The position numbers and the translations under genes are program-made. The notes under the pieces were generated by a model. It had not been told where the DNA came from. It worked only from the letters and a program-made list of their open reading frames with translations, and did not search any database. From Dioszegia crocea (taxonomy: Eukaryota > Basidiomycota > Tremellomycetes > Tremellales > Bulleribasidiaceae), in assembly GCA_001600615.1 (NCBI GenBank), contig BCKK01000004.1, forward strand, positions 1,762,309-1,826,308: DNA of 64,000 nt. The letters run 5' to 3'. Positions 12,501 through 25,300 of the stretch are shown piece after piece (position 1 is the first letter of the stretch; the number at the start of each line of letters is the position of its first letter).

Positions 12501-15215
12501 GCCGCCCGGTACTGAAGCCAGTCTGGCTATGCCTGTCTTTGGCTACGATGGTCAAGTGGCGTTTGCGGTCGTTGGGTGCTGGACGGACCCGCTCTTCAGC
12601 TACCCGGCTGGAGCGCTGCAATTTGTGGAGACAATCGCGGGGAGTCTGTTAGCTTCAGGTCAGTACAGAGTCTACTTCCCAGTCGGTATAACGGCATTGC
12701 TGATCTCTGCAGTCATGAAGGAACGCCTGCATCAAGCAGAAAGAGCTCAACTCAACTTTGCCGCTGCAGCCAGTCATGAACTCCGAACACCTCTTCATCA
12801 ACTCAACGCTGCTGCCGCTCTTCTTCGCCAAGCCCTACAAGCAAGCTTGTTCACCTCCCCTCCAACTTCCCCCTTGCTGATTACTGGCTCTGATAACACC
12901 CAACCAGACCCTTCAGCCTCGCCTCACCAACCCCAAGCCGGCCAGATATCTCGGGACGACCGTAATGACGCTTCAGCGCAACTGGAAATCATCGAAGCCA
13001 ATGGTGTCGCACTGGGACAAATCTTGGAGAATATCATCGATACCCTAGATATCGGCCGAGCGACATCTACCGGCCGACCCAACGGACCAAATCAGGCGTC
13101 AACAGCTTTAAATCCTGTACCGGAAGAAATGCACAATCTTTCCGATGTCCTGGAGGGTGTGGTTAAGGATGCGATTACGCAGGAGAATAAGGCAAGAAGA
13201 GTGGCTGGAGAAAAGGGACTGGAGGATGTGGAGGTCTTTTTGGAAGTCATGCCGCGTTTGCGGGGAAGATGGATTTTGGCGACGGATCCAGGACCGCTGT
13301 CGAGGTGGGTTCCATCAAGATCTCTCGCGACCGGTTGCTGATGATGTGCAGGGCTCTGAGCAAGATCGTAAACAACGCTTGCAAATTTACAGACAAAGGC
13401 TATATCCATATCACCGTCCAGGACATGTCAAGAGACGTGGCTCTGCCCGGAGGCTACGACAATTCAATCAAACTCAGCCAAGTCGTCATGGGCATAAAGG
13501 ACACAGGTCGAGGCAGTGAGTCCAAGCTTAGCACATTGGACGGACTAGTGCTAATGATCTTTTTAGTGTCACCCGACTTCCTCGATCAGACCATCCTGCG
13601 ACCTTTTGCCAAAGCCGATCCATTCAAGCCGGGCGCCGGTCTCGGCCTCGGCCTCGCCCAGCGGATGATTGAAATTCTAGGCGGGAAACTAGCCATCAAA
13701 TCCACCCTCGGTAAAGGAACTTTGGTCCACATCGAACTCCCACTCCACCTCCTAAACACGGATAACGACTCGGATCTGGACGACATTATTGCCCAGAGCG
13801 ATCATTATGTCGGCCGAGCATTCTCCCCCTCGCGCCAAGACGGAATCATGCTCAAGGGGTTCGATGGCGGGGACGCCAATCTACGGCGTGTCGGTCGGAC
13901 TTTGCTCCGGCAGCTGAAATTGCGATTCTGTCGCGTGGTCGATCAGCCTCAATTCGCCAGCTTGATCGTTGTTCCCGAAGGGCGATTCTCTGACGAAGAG
14001 ATCAAGGAGCTTGCTCTATCCGCCCGACCGGACGTTGAGGTTATTTCCCTATTGTCTACCAGACAGGCAATGACCACCTCCCATCAGATAGCAGCGTCAT
14101 CCAACGAATCCACCACCATCAATCACTCCACAGATGGTCCCGCTGCGCTGGAGGATCAGATCAAGATTACATATCTTAAACGACCGATCTATCCCAGTCT
14201 TATCCGCCGCATTGTTCGCGCTCCGAAAAGAGTCGAGCTGCCGAACGAGGTGTACGTCTCGGATGTCACAGGTGGAGATGAGGCGCGGGAAGAGAGGGGG
14301 GCAACTGGCGGTACTAGTGGGACAGGCAGTGGGACCCTGATAGAAATTGATGGGGAATTGTTGCCTTCGCCGCCGGAGTCAGGGCTGGAGCCGGAACAGA
14401 ACGATACTGGCTCGGCGAAGGGATCGATAGGCTCGATCCGGTCGATTGGGCTGGACGATAATTGGAGCACAGATTCTGGGACAGGAAGTAAGGGGAGTAT
14501 AGGGGACGCGACGACTCGGAGACAATCCACAACGTCAGACTCTCGACCTCACGATGGTCCAGCACCGCAGTCGCCAGAGGGCATCATCACAGACCTCGTC
14601 GCTTCGCCTCATGCACCTGAACGACCGCATATCGCGACTCACATAACGGAGCTGCCTTCGCTACAGGACTCAATGTCCCGTTTGAAGCTGAAATCTCTGC
14701 GGTCCGAAGAGGCTATCTCCACCGATGGGCATCCGGCGGCAATGAGGGTATTGGTGGTTGAGGATAATGTCGTGAATAGGCGGATTGTGGTTGCAATGCT
14801 GAAACGGACGGTAAGTCTTACTTGTCATGACTTTCCGAGGGAGACATATTGCTGACTTGCAGGCTTGTCGATACTCGGAAGCTGTAGATGGGGAAGACGC
14901 CGTTCAGAAATTCCTCACATTCTCCCCAAATCTTGTTCTGCTCGATATCACAATGCCCAAAATGGACGGCTTCCAAGCGGCGACGGAGATGCGGCGGATT
15001 GAGGCGAGGCGGGGGGACTCGAAACGTGCCAAGATCATTGCCGTCACGGCATTGAGTCAAGAGAGCTCTAAACGACGGGGAATGCTGGAGTGTGGGATTG
15101 GTAAGTCCGGCGTCTATCTCACTTCAGGCCTAGTCTGACAATATTAGATGAGTGGCGGACGAAGCCAGTATCTTTGAAGACTTTGAAAGACGACGTAGAG
15201 CGAATGCGCGAGTAG
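9575..15215 (+). CDS. hybrid histidine kinase with GAF sensor domain
   Basis: The ATG at 9575 opens a long Ser/Pro/acidic disordered region of about 280 residues. The domains then follow in order. A GAF domain (about 11000-11520) contains DRQIFLSEIGMG and FCCHTIIGNGE. The HisKA H-box is SHELRTPLHQL, with the phospho-acceptor His, near 12775. The HATPase has an N-box (NNACKFTDKG), a G1 box (DTGRG) and a G2 box (GAGLGLGLA), up to about 13750. A linker of about 330 residues follows. The receiver has VVEDN, LLDITMPKMDG with the phospho-acceptor Asp, and the KP lysine motif near the end. All catalytic residues are present, so it should autophosphorylate and pass phosphate via Ypd1 to Ssk1/Skn7-type regulators. 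No membrane span is seen, so it is likely cytosolic. The sensed signal is unknown. The first intron is unusually long (about 320 nt). Confidence 0.9.
9916..10016 (+). repeat. imperfect direct repeat in intron 1 of the histidine kinase gene
   Basis: Two copies about 54 bp apart both begin GTAGGCTCGT and continue with matching ACTCC, G(A/G)TCG, AAGA and AAC blocks at the same spacing. They lie in the long first intron, just upstream of exon 2. Confidence 0.55.
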
Positions 15216-15456
15216 GGGAGCGCAATCATACAGGACTCCATGTATAACAATCAAGGGCAATTTGAGCAGATGTCAAGTAATAGTCGCCGGCAGCGATCAA
15301 TCGCGCAGCACTCATCTCAAACCCATTTTACTCAACCGTCAATCATGCTGTAACCCTGTCTATCCGCGCGACTCAGCTACCACGGCACTATGCACATTAA
15401 GAGAATTGTCCTGTCGAATCTTCACATTTTTACCCGCTACCCCTCCCTTTCCCCTT

Positions 15457-15964
15457 TTATCCCTCCCCAACCTCTCCCTGGCTTCTGCTCGTCCCGATGT
15501 CGATACTATCCTCCTCTCCCTTCATATCCCTCTCCTTCCCCTCCTCCCGCTTCATTTCTCTCTCGGTCAATTTCTGCTGCCGATACGTCTCCAACGCCGC
15601 GTCCCTCTTTCCCACCTCCGCGTCCCTCTTTCCCACCTCCGCGTCCCCGGCCAACGCCGCCTGACTCCCTCCCCCAGAATAGCCTCCATAGGCTTGAGTT
15701 CCGTTTCCTAATCGAATTACTTGACAATGAACGCTGATTTCGTCTTATCGTCTATCATCTTTATCACTGGTGGCTTCTTCCAACGAGGGTAGCCCCACCC
15801 CGGAGCGTCCCAATCGGAGAATATGGATCGTCCAATCACGAGCCCGGAGAGATTACCGAAGATGTTGGCAGGAAGACCGAAGAGCATTGTACTGAACCCA
15901 ACAGCCATCGAGAAGAATGCTGAGATCGCCACAAATAGCTTGAATGCCGCTAAAGTCTCGTTAG
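15457..15964 (-). CDS. small membrane protein of unknown function (3' exons)
   Basis: The exon from 15964 downward starts after a CATCAG acceptor. It encodes NETLAAFKLFVAISAFFS, then a second hydrophobic stretch (FGNLSGLVIG) and DWDAPGWGYPRW. A further intron probably follows. An open frame then reads GNGTQAYGGYSGGGSQ, two tandem copies of a 7-residue unit (DAEVGKR) and a charged Lys/Glu tail, ending at 15457. A poor GTTGGA donor gives this frame; a better GTGATA donor gives another frame ending sooner. The 5' part is unclear: it may continue to the ATG at 16914, about 950 bp upstream. I do not recognise the family. Confidence 0.4.
15599..15647. repeat. 21-bp tandem repeat inside a coding exon
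   Basis: Two perfect 21-bp units (each starting GCGTCCCTCTTTCCCACC on the plus strand) and the start of a third. The unit is a multiple of three. On the minus strand it gives the repeated seven residues DAEVGKR, so copy-number change would keep the reading frame. Confidence 0.7.
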
Positions 15965-16437
15965 CTGATGCTAGATTTCGTGAACCCGAACGGAACAGCA
16001 TAGGAGGTGGCACTATAGTGCATATAACCTCGATCCGGTCTGTTGAATTGCATTGTCAGTCTGGATGTTGACTTCATGTCTCTTGATCGTGCCGCAGGCT
16101 TTGTCGGTGGTAATACCATGAGATCTGTTGACATGTTGCAGGGCTCGAGGACGATTGCATCCGAGCTTTGATTTCGTCCAGGTGGACTTGCACCATGACT
16201 CCATGATCGGTGGTGAACAAGATCCTGACAACGTGCGGTAAGAGTGTTGGTGAGTTGCAGATCCATGCGGAGACTCTGAATGCCAGTCTCCACAAAGCAG
16301 AGACTAATCTCTATACATGCTGCGGACCAGGACGATTCTCGCGAATGCCCAACTGAAGTCATCAAGTTTCTTCGCATCATGAGACATCGTGTTCAACTAT
16401 CAAGTTCGCGCGTAGCTTTGTGAGTATTCTCCATTTA

Positions 16438-16914
16438 TCATCCACATACCGATGTCATCAGCAGCCCGATTCTGTCCGTCAAGACTTGTAGGCCGCTCGT
16501 TCGATACCGGATTTCGTTTTTGATCCGACACCGTGACGCGTGAAGTATGCGGTTTGATGTCATAGCGGGAGTCGCATCTGGAGGTTGTTTTTTTGACATA
16601 GCGCTCGAGGTCGTAGTCGTAGGTGTGGTAGGGATGGAGGGTTTGGATAGAGGCAAAAACTCACCGATGACAACCATTCCGATGGGCAGGGTACCATGCA
16701 TCGCCTTGACTCTCCGCCTTTCCTTCTCCTCCGCCTCCAGGTTGGTACCCTCCTCGGTATCGGGACACTGCGCCATCAACACCTTCAACAGTAAGAGACT
16801 GGTATGGGCGGCGAGGGTCTTGGCGCGTTTCTGGTTCAGAATCCACCATTGATCCTGCTCAGGGGTGGTCGCAGATCGGAGGAGGGTGTAGAGTGGGGCA
16901 GATCGTGAAGGCAT
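16438..16914 (-). CDS. hypothetical protein, 5' exon of an unresolved gene
   Basis: The ATG at 16914 opens a frame (MPSRSAPLYTLLRSA) followed by the segment DQWWILNQKRAKTLAAHTSL, an acidic/basic helix (EAEEKERRRVKAMHG) and LPIGMVVIG. At that point a strong donor (GTGAGT, about 16664) suggests an intron. The frame stays open through the donor to 16438, but that part looks like intron or a different frame. It may be the first exon of the gene whose 3' exons are at 15457-15964; the sequence between is open in several frames and I could not join it convincingly. No family recognised. Confidence 0.4.
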   Translation of the reverse strand: MPSRSAPLYTLLRSATTPEQDQWWILNQKRAKTLAAHTSLLLLKVLMAQCPDTEEGTNLEAEEKERRRVKAMHGTLPIGMVVIGEFLPLSKPSIPTTPTTTTSSAMSKKQPPDATPAMTSNRILHASRCRIKNEIRYRTSGLQVLTDRIGLLMTSVCG

Positions 16915-17409
16915 AGTGATGATAACCGATAGGTACCTAGGCAGGATAATAAATATTGGAGGTAATTAAGAGGGCTGAGATTCGTTATTGGCTGGAGTGG
17001 ATGCCGTGCTGGTTGATGCTGATGGATAGAGCTTGGTCTGGCAAGTTTTGCTATTCGTGTAAGTGAGGTGGAACGAGATAGAACATTGGTTCTCATCGTA
17101 GTGGACTCGTCCGTCTATTCATGCAGGCTAGTTTACTGATCTGCTTAGTTACTGTCGCAGTCGCCAACAAACTCCGCCGTTGTCAAGTTGTGTTTCTCGT
17201 TACTTGTGCCAACATCCGTCGTCGAGCAACTATATCTGCCCGTTGCTTATCCGGAGGTTTATCGACTGACTCGGACATTTGCGGCTTTACAAGGCAAAAA
17301 TCTCAAGCTTAGGTTCAGATACTGGCCCAGCCAGAAGATGAGGCAATTACTTGCACGGTCGGGACAGCCTACCTAGCCTATACATCCTCGTTGACGTCTC
17401 CCGACAGTC
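16915..17409. other. intergenic region
   Basis: 495 bp between the putative start at 16914 and the stop of MTR10 at 17410 (both minus). I see only short, unsupported reading frames here. It presumably holds the promoter of the upstream hypothetical gene and the MTR10 3' UTR. Confidence 0.5.
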
Positions 17410-20400
17410 TCACCGAGCTGGTATTGACTGTCGCGCCTCCCTCCCTCTTTCTCTGGCCCGCTTCGCTGCTCTAACTAGGTTGTTGACTGATGTTTTCAAT
17501 TGAGGGGATCCCGGTTGTGATGATAGATGACTAGAATCAGCTTTGTCTTGAGAGGAAGAGAAGCCCTATACTCACTTTTGTACGGCCGCCAAGAATTGCT
17601 GCTTCTCCCCTGCAGGTACCACATGGCCTCCAATCCCAGCAACCGCCTCAGTTACCCAGCCCTGTACCTCTTGAGCCGGCGCGCACAGCACCGTCGCTGC
17701 CAATACGACCTGCACCTGATCCAGCCCATCCTCGACAAAGTCCGTCACTACCCCGTTGATCATTAGGCTGACGATAGCCTTACCGTATTGCGCAAATACA
17801 GGTTGAAGGGCCGATCGGAAAGTAAGTTCTTGGAGCCGTTTGGAGAGGAGGGCTAGGGCGTCAAGGCATATGAGATTGGTTTCTGGGGCGGGGCAAACGA
17901 GGGCGGCGAGGGTGTGGGAGAAGGCGAGTTGGAGTAGCGGCGATGAGAGGGTGGAGGGGGAAAGGAAAGTGATGTAGGCGATGAACATGTGGACGTAGTC
18001 TTCCATCACTACTTGTTAGCCATATCGACAGATATAACTCACCATCCGGTATCTCCACTGCTGTCTTTGTCGCCAACAGCTTGCTCAGCTGCGTCGTCAA
18101 GCTCTCAAAGGTATGTCTCAGCAGCCCTACAAGCGCATCGCCTCCTGGTCCACTAGCCAAATTTCCGAATTTGCTAGCCACCTTGCCCGCTATCCAAAGG
18201 TACGTCGCATACCCCGTTTCCTCAAAGCACGCCACCATTCTCTGCAGCAATGGCTGTAGAACAGGTTCCAGCGCTTGAGCAGGGAAGAAGAACAGGCCGC
18301 GCCGTAATACCGATCCGACGCGTTCCGACATAAAGTACAGCTTGCTATACTTGACAAGGAGCGTATCGAGGACCTGATACACTGCCAGTGCGGTAGGGTA
18401 GCAAGATTCGGGAAGGGGATTGATGGTACGGACGATACTGAGGAAGGCATTAATTTGTTCGAGGGCATCGGCAGCTTTTTGTAAATCGGGTTTATCGGCA
18501 GGAGTAGGGGAGGAAGCGATGATTTGTACGCGCTCGAGTAGGGGTTGACAGAATCGTTGAAGAGCCGGAGCGGCCTGATCTGGGGTCATGCCGTCGATGA
18601 TATACCCGATGGCTTCGCAGACCTCGACCATATCCCCTTGATCCAGCTTGTCACCTACTGATGCGACAAACTCGTGTAACTGCGGCAAGAAGGGAATGAG
18701 GTGTTGGCTACAGTCCTGACACATGAATTTCATGGCCTGGGCAGCTGCTGCCGACACCTCTTCTTCCGCCATGTTGAAACCGAGGGAGATGTACTGGAGT
18801 TGGAAAGCGAGATTTTGGGGATGTCTGTCGATCCACTGGGTATACCGTGAAATAACCAGTATAGCGGCGTATCGTATTCGAGGATGTTCGGGGAGGTTCG
18901 GCAGCATATCCATGATATGTGGCAAAATTTCGTCATCGTCCGGATTCACCTCTGCTCCCATTGACCGCATAGAGAATAGTGGCGCCTCAATCTCTTGCCA
19001 GCTCGGTGATCCTTTGGCCATTGCGTCCCGGACGAGATCATACGACTTGCGCAGACACGTCGAGGCGCCAAGGACATGACAGCAGTCCTTGAGCGTATCG
19101 CCCATCCGATGCCTAAACATCCGGTATTCATCTCGCTCCTGCCCCGTCTGTTGCTCGTCATCGGCCGGAAAGTGGAGATGGCCAGTAATGACCGATTGGA
19201 GATTGCTGAAGATGTTAAGGAGGGGTTGGGTGGATTCATTATCGGCGGACTGGCGACCTAGTGCAGTCGCAAGGCCATACCAAAAGTTGAAGGTGATGGG
19301 GACGATGTCAAGATCGGGGTAGGCAGCACATGCCGCTATTGATTCGACAAGGGGTAATAGGTCGTCGAGATGGGAGACGATTAGATTTGTGTAGGTTTCT
19401 CCCGCTTCGCATAATATTCGACAATATCCCCGTATGCGATCTGGATCGTCTTTGTGCTCTTCCAGTTGTGAACGAAGGGCGACTATCCGGGGGATTATAT
19501 TTTGAATGACGTTGACATTCTCCTGTACCTCTTGCGTCTCATGGATGAGGTCGCAGAGGCAGTCGACGGCAGAGTCAAAAAGTTGGTCGGAGGGTAGGGC
19601 GTCAAACAGGGCGGGGAAGAGGGGAGTGGATGCGACGGTTGATGCCATGACTTCGCCGCCTTGCAACCAGGACCGCAGGGTGTCGAATACAGCAGATTGT
19701 ATGGCTGGCGTTATGCCTGATCGTCAGCGGACTTCTGATGAGGGATTCGTAAACTCACCAGATGCTTGTATGTACATATTCAGGACGTTGATGACCGATC
19801 CCGCTGCTGCGCTGATCATTTTGTCCATATCCTGACCATCAGCGATTACGCCCTATAACGCAAGGACGACCAGTACTCACCGTCAGAGTCAGACGTGGAT
19901 TTCCGACCTCTTCCACCAATGCCTTCAGGAAGCTCAGCAGTATATTCACCGTCGCCGGATCTTTGCCAAACCGCTCAATCATGCCGCCCACCACATCAAG
20001 CCATTCTGGCATTTGTAGCGCCAGATCCGCCAGTGCCAGGCATAGTTGTATCAAGACAGCTTTTGAGCCTGCGGGTGCGCCGGGAGCAACAAGGGGAGCG
20101 AGGGATGAGAGGATTGAATCGCGTAATGGGGGAAGTTGCTCTCGCGGTATTTGTGGTAGGTCGTATAGGATCTGATCAGTCAGTACACAGATCCACTGCA
20201 GTCAGAGCTGAATCTTCTCCCGCTCCTCTAAGGGCCCTACACTGGAAAGCTGTTTTGGCCCAAGGGAAAAGACACCTACCTTAGCTCGTATTGTCTGTGC
20301 CGCAAACAATCGTCCCTCCAATGGCGATTCTGGACTTGTTAGGAGAGTGTGACATGTTTGCCAAGCCTCGACCTGGTGGAATCAGCGCAGTCTCGAGTAC

Positions 20401-20751
20401 GTGCCATCAGCATCCTCTTTCTGCCCATCCGCCATATACATTCGAGCGCTCTTCCTGCCCTCTCCCTTTTCCCATTGATCCAGTATCATCGCCGACCAGG
20501 CCCGAGGCCTTGACCATCCCATACAATGACTTCGACACCCAGAGCAGTGTCATTACCGCTCTTTGGCCAAAGTGCCCGTAGTACGCCAGAGTCCAATGAC
20601 TAGACCACCCGAAGAGTGGACGCACGCTATGCTGAAACTCCTGCAACCAGTCGTTTGCTTTTCTCTTTCCTGCTGGATCGGGGTCGTGGTATAACGATTG
20701 AAGCGCTTGTAGTACCGCTACTGTTGCTGCGTCTGCGCTTGTGGAAGCCAT
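17410..20751 (-). CDS. MTR10: importin-beta family nuclear import receptor, Mtr10/transportin-3
   Basis: Start ATG at 20751 ([20 protein letters not shown]). The importin-beta N-terminal pattern follows: [20 protein letters not shown], then [13 protein letters not shown] and the AAQTIRAKI helix after a splice. The rest is HEAT-repeat-like helical sequence over several exons, including one large exon of about 540 codons (17861-19666). This order and these motifs are those of Mtr10/TNPO3, which imports SR-type RNA-binding proteins into the nucleus under RanGTP control. The last join is uncertain. Reading through the donor after AAVQK stops at once. Splicing to an exon about 45 nt on gives a basic tail ([20 protein letters not shown]) ending at 17410, which I prefer. 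Divergent to the broken family copy upstream. Confidence 0.85.
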
Positions 20752-20936
20752 GCTCGTTGGTTGCTAACCTGGACAGGTTGGTAGAGGGATAAGCAGGAGG
20801 AGGGATGGCTACAGATGCACCTTTGTCAATGCGAAGCAAAGTTCCGACGGAACCAAACCGATTGGTGTAAAGCTGAGCGAGCGCATGCCTTCACGATCAA
20901 CACAACCTGCACCTATAGTAAGGATTCACGGCCGAC

Positions 20937-22115
20937 ATGACAAACCGTTCAGTAGAGAAGTTGCCTGAATTTGGCCCGATCATTGATGAAGCCGTCCCAT
21001 TCGTTTATGCTACAGAGAGGGTTTCGATCATTTGCACCCCCGCCAGACAAATGCACTTCGGTTTTGGAAAGGGGTCAATTCTGAACGCTTGTTCATTACT
21101 CATCTCAGATGGGAAGAAGCATCTGCCACGCTTGAGGTAGGTGTTGCATACATACGCAATTGCCACACTGCATCTTCACTAAATGCGCAGCTCTCCAGAA
21201 GCACGCTGGTCGACACATGGATCAGCACGTATAATGGTTCCACGCGGCTCTTCAGCACGTATAAACGTATAAGTGCATGTTGTCCGTTGATTCAAAGAGA
21301 CCGCTTGCGGAACGAGGTGATCAAGTTTGGTGTGCCAGAATGATGGTGTACTTTCAGGAGGTGAGCCGATAGCGCTGCCCTCGGACCGTCTCCGATACTG
21401 AACTACGCTCATTGACTAGATACAAGGTCTGCTGAGTATGTGATCAACACGCAGATGGGCAAGTTCGTGCGCCGCTGATCCACAGTACACCTCTCGATGT
21501 TCATAGAGATCCTGGCGCAACATGAAGCAAACGGCATTGTGAACCCTAGCTGGGACATCCCCGGATTTCCTTCCGTTACCGAGGGCCTCTCCGCTTACCT
21601 GGATCCCGACCTCCCTCGATATACCCAATGAGAGACCGAAATCATTCGGTCTCTCAGGCAGCTCATCATCCATGGCTCTGACGACTTGGCATATTTTATG
21701 GTCAAATTGCAATTTCCTCTCCCTGATGTGCTGGCGTCGTTTCGGGGCGAATGGAGAAGCTGGATACGCGAACTGGAGGTGGATATGGCACGCGATGCAT
21801 CGGGGAAACCCCCGGATCCCGGTCACGCGGGTCAGATGAGGAACGACATCACTGAGACCGTAAGCTGCTTTCGACTCCCCTCGTCGGCGTGCTGATAATT
21901 CTCAGGTGTCGCCTTCGTCTCCTGTCCCCTGTGTTATTACAACCGTGTCTTCTGACAAGGGGATAGCGACAGGGCAAGAAGGTCATGCGGCTGGCACGGG
22001 GGCAGCAACGCATGACGATGAAGCCATGGAGGAAGTAAGAGAGGTGGATGATGAGATGGCGTCTTTGATCGGACATTCGGTCTTCCGACGGCGTCTCACT
22101 CGGTATATCGGTTGA
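20937..22115 (+). pseudogene. family copy 1: broken member of the microexon family
   Basis: The family order is present. PFVYATE and GFDHLHP lie in two different frames, separated by an extra AG at about 21019. LFITHLRW comes next, then exon 2 starting LSRSTLVDTW. Then comes a 16-nt microexon (21420-21435), and exon 4 with FIEILAQHEANGIV and LAYFMVKLQFPL. Defects: the 2-nt insertion in exon 1, a frame slip near the end of exon 2 (the in-frame TGA comes before the exon 2 donor), and an in-frame TGA in exon 4 just before ETEIIRSL. The C-terminal exon still reads through to 22115. The remaining splice sites are intact, so inactivation looks fairly recent. Sequencing error could explain one defect but hardly three. 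Confidence 0.7.
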
Positions 22116-22333
22116 TGCCTGTGGGCTTTGGGTAGGTCTGAATAGATGTAGATAGACCGACGACTTGTATCATTTAGTATCATTTAGTATTAGGATTTTG
22201 TGTCAATAGCTCATGGAGCGCAAGAATTATGTGATCCTGGTCAAACACGTCGTACTTTCAGGTCCAGGCATCGCCGGTCTCACATCAAACAATTGCGCGT
22301 TTGCCCTCTTCTACCATGATACGCCCAACGAAA

Positions 22334-25300
22334 TCACCTTCTCGAACCCTTCTTCTTGTTGGTCAACGAAACCTTAACACCCTTCGTCCCATTGTTGCCC
22401 CTCGCAGCTTGTCCAATAGGGACGTATGAATAAGGATCGGGCCCGCCGGCCTTCTTGATATCCCCTCCAGCTCTCTGTACTCATCAACACCTGCCACTAC
22501 CACAAGAAGATAACTCACCTTGGCCTTAAACTCTCCGCCCAATTTACCCATCTCCATCCGCTTCTTACGCCTCTCCGCCACCTTCTTCTTACTTTGACTA
22601 TCCCCTTCTTCAAGATCATCCATCATTGTCATTTCCTCCTCTCGGGCCTGCTTGGTATTCTTGTTGAATCTCAAATTACCCTTAGCGTCTCTCGTTTGCC
22701 CATCCACACCTCGTTGAGCAGACATGAATGCCGAGCCGGCCATGGCGTCGCCTTGCGCCTGAGCTCCAGAACTGCCGGCTGCTGACTCTTCTTCCTCGAT
22801 GATGAGCTTCCCAGTTGCGTCCGTTTTGAAGTGTGAGGCGTCCTGGCCAGGTTTCCGCTTCCTCGATGAGACGTTGGGGTCGACATCTGGGATGATCAGC
22901 TTTTCGATCTCTGCATTCAAGAGAAAGATGAAACTTACTGGAAACATTACCGGCGATAGACCGAGACAATAAGTCCATGGGCTGATCTCCCTCATTCCGG
23001 ATATAAGCAGTCGCCGCCGCCTTTCTCTCCTTCTTGACGAGCGGTTTCCCATTCCGACCCTTGGGCGCCTCTTGCTCTTCCTCATCAAGCTCGTCGTCCG
23101 TATCAGAGTTATACAGGATATCGTCAAAGGCACTACCCGAAGAGTTCTTGGGTTTCTGACATGTCAGCTCAAGCTCTTTACGTCGAACTACAGATGAAGG
23201 ATTATGAAACTCACCTCAGCTTCCTCGTCATCGTCATCACCAGCGCCAGCAGCCTTCTTTCTCTTCGCCCGTTCCTTCCGCTTCTTAATCCCCTCAAGCA
23301 CCTTCCTCTCTCCACCCGCTGGAGCATTGAGCAAAATCGTCTCACTTCCAAACTTCCGCATCATCCTTTCGAAGATATGGACAGTCTTGGATTTGAAGTG
23401 ATTCTTGTGGTCGTGTACCCAGCCCAATAGTGCCGGAACAAGAGTCGGGAGATGTGGTTCAACCGTAGCTGAGGGTAAGGCGACAGTGGCGACTTTGATG
23501 AAGCCAAGAGCTGACTTGATGATTTCTCGGTTCTTCATGGTGAGGAAAACGGTGATGGTGGATACGAGCTCGGTGATGATACCATCGGAGACATCATCTG
23601 AAAATGTCAGCTGGCTGACCCTTCACCAGAACGAATTAGCTTACCTTTGAACTCGAACAACAGCCTAGATAGCGCATTGATACTCGCACTGATCATATGT
23701 GGCGTGGTCCCCGTCAGACCAGCAGCGACCATAGTGATGTACTCTTCAACCGAAGCGGCCGCAGAGCCTGAAGTTGATTAGCTTTTTTGCCAGACGCTCC
23801 TCCGCAGTGAAATAGCTTACTCATGCCCTCGTCATCGCCCGCATCCCGCTTGACCTCTCCACCCGCGGCCATCTTCTGGCCCATGACGACCAAAAGCTCA
23901 AAACCGGCATCTCGAGCCTTCTCATTCACCTCCTTAGTCCCCAGTACTGCCTCTGATAATAGTTCAGGGATGAGGTTGAGTTGATCTTTAGGTAAAGCCT
24001 GAACGACCGTAGAGATCAATTGAAGCCGGTCCTATTCCATCAGTTTGGCGATCTTCCCTTGGAACGGAATGGCGCTGTCAACTCACTCGTTGAGCTCCGG
24101 GTCCAACACCCGCCGCACATCCTTCCAAAGCCCTGGCAAACGCCTGGATCTTTTCGCCCTGGACCAGATCCGCGACTTTGCCATCCTCGATCAAACGCTT
24201 CAACAGCCTGTAGCTCTTCTTCTGCACTGTTGCGTCATCGTGCTCCAACATCGCTTGTTGCGCCATGGCATTGAAGAGTGCCTTGGCTTGGGCGACAGGG
24301 AGATGGGGAACGAAGATGATGAGGAGATCCAACATGGTGTGGGAGATCGGTGAAGAGCCTGGAGCGACTGGCGCCGACATAGAGAGGTTGGAAGAAAGAT
24401 GTGTGGTGACTGTTGTGAAGGTCGCGATGATGTCCTATCGTGTCAGCTACATGTCCTGGTCGCGTTGAGAGAATATGCGGAAGCTCACTTGCTCAGTCAT
24501 GATCCCCGTCCAAAGACCGATAACATCCGAAACCATCCCTCTCTGCTCTCTCGGCAGCTGACTAAACACGTTCAATAGGACCGACGTAGTGTCCTTCGCC
24601 ATGGTCTTAAGGTATGCCATGTTTTCCCTGGCCATATCTTGGTCTACTCCGAATTGCTTCAGAAGCTCATCGGATGAAGTAGTGGAGGCTAGCAGGGTAC
24701 GAGTAGAGGAAACGATGGCAGCGAGACCTTTGAGTAGGGCAGGCAGAAGCATCGTTTGCGTGTTGAGCAGGTTGGCTATGAGGGTCATGAATGGTGTTGA
24801 TAGACCCTGTGGATATCAGCTTTTTCCATGGTTGTCTACGGGTTCTTGGCAACTGACCTCTTTGAGATCGCGAGGAATTTCGCAGAACCCTGGGAACGTG
24901 TCCCAGACCTGTCCGACCAAAACCTCCCAAATCTTCGCCTCGGCGCCACGGCCCGCATCTTCAGCAGCGACTTTCCTGCTGAATACTCGCTCGGAGAGGG
25001 GGCGGAAGTAGGTCGCGAAGAAGACGAGGGAGTCGTTGGTTGTGTGAGATCGGACAAGGGGGAGAAGATGTGCTCGGCCGGGTTGAGGTGTGTTGCCATC
25101 TCTGCATGAATGTCAGCTTCTGGTCCCATCGTAATGGCCACGCTAACTTACGCATCAGGCTCGATATTGAGGGGAAGAACCCTCAGTATACCCTCGACTC
25201 CGATAACTTCGATTCCCATACCCACTACCTCATCCACCTTCTCTTTGTGGTCAAAGCCCCTCGCCATTCGTAGATCCCCGATATCGCCAATGAGATCAAG

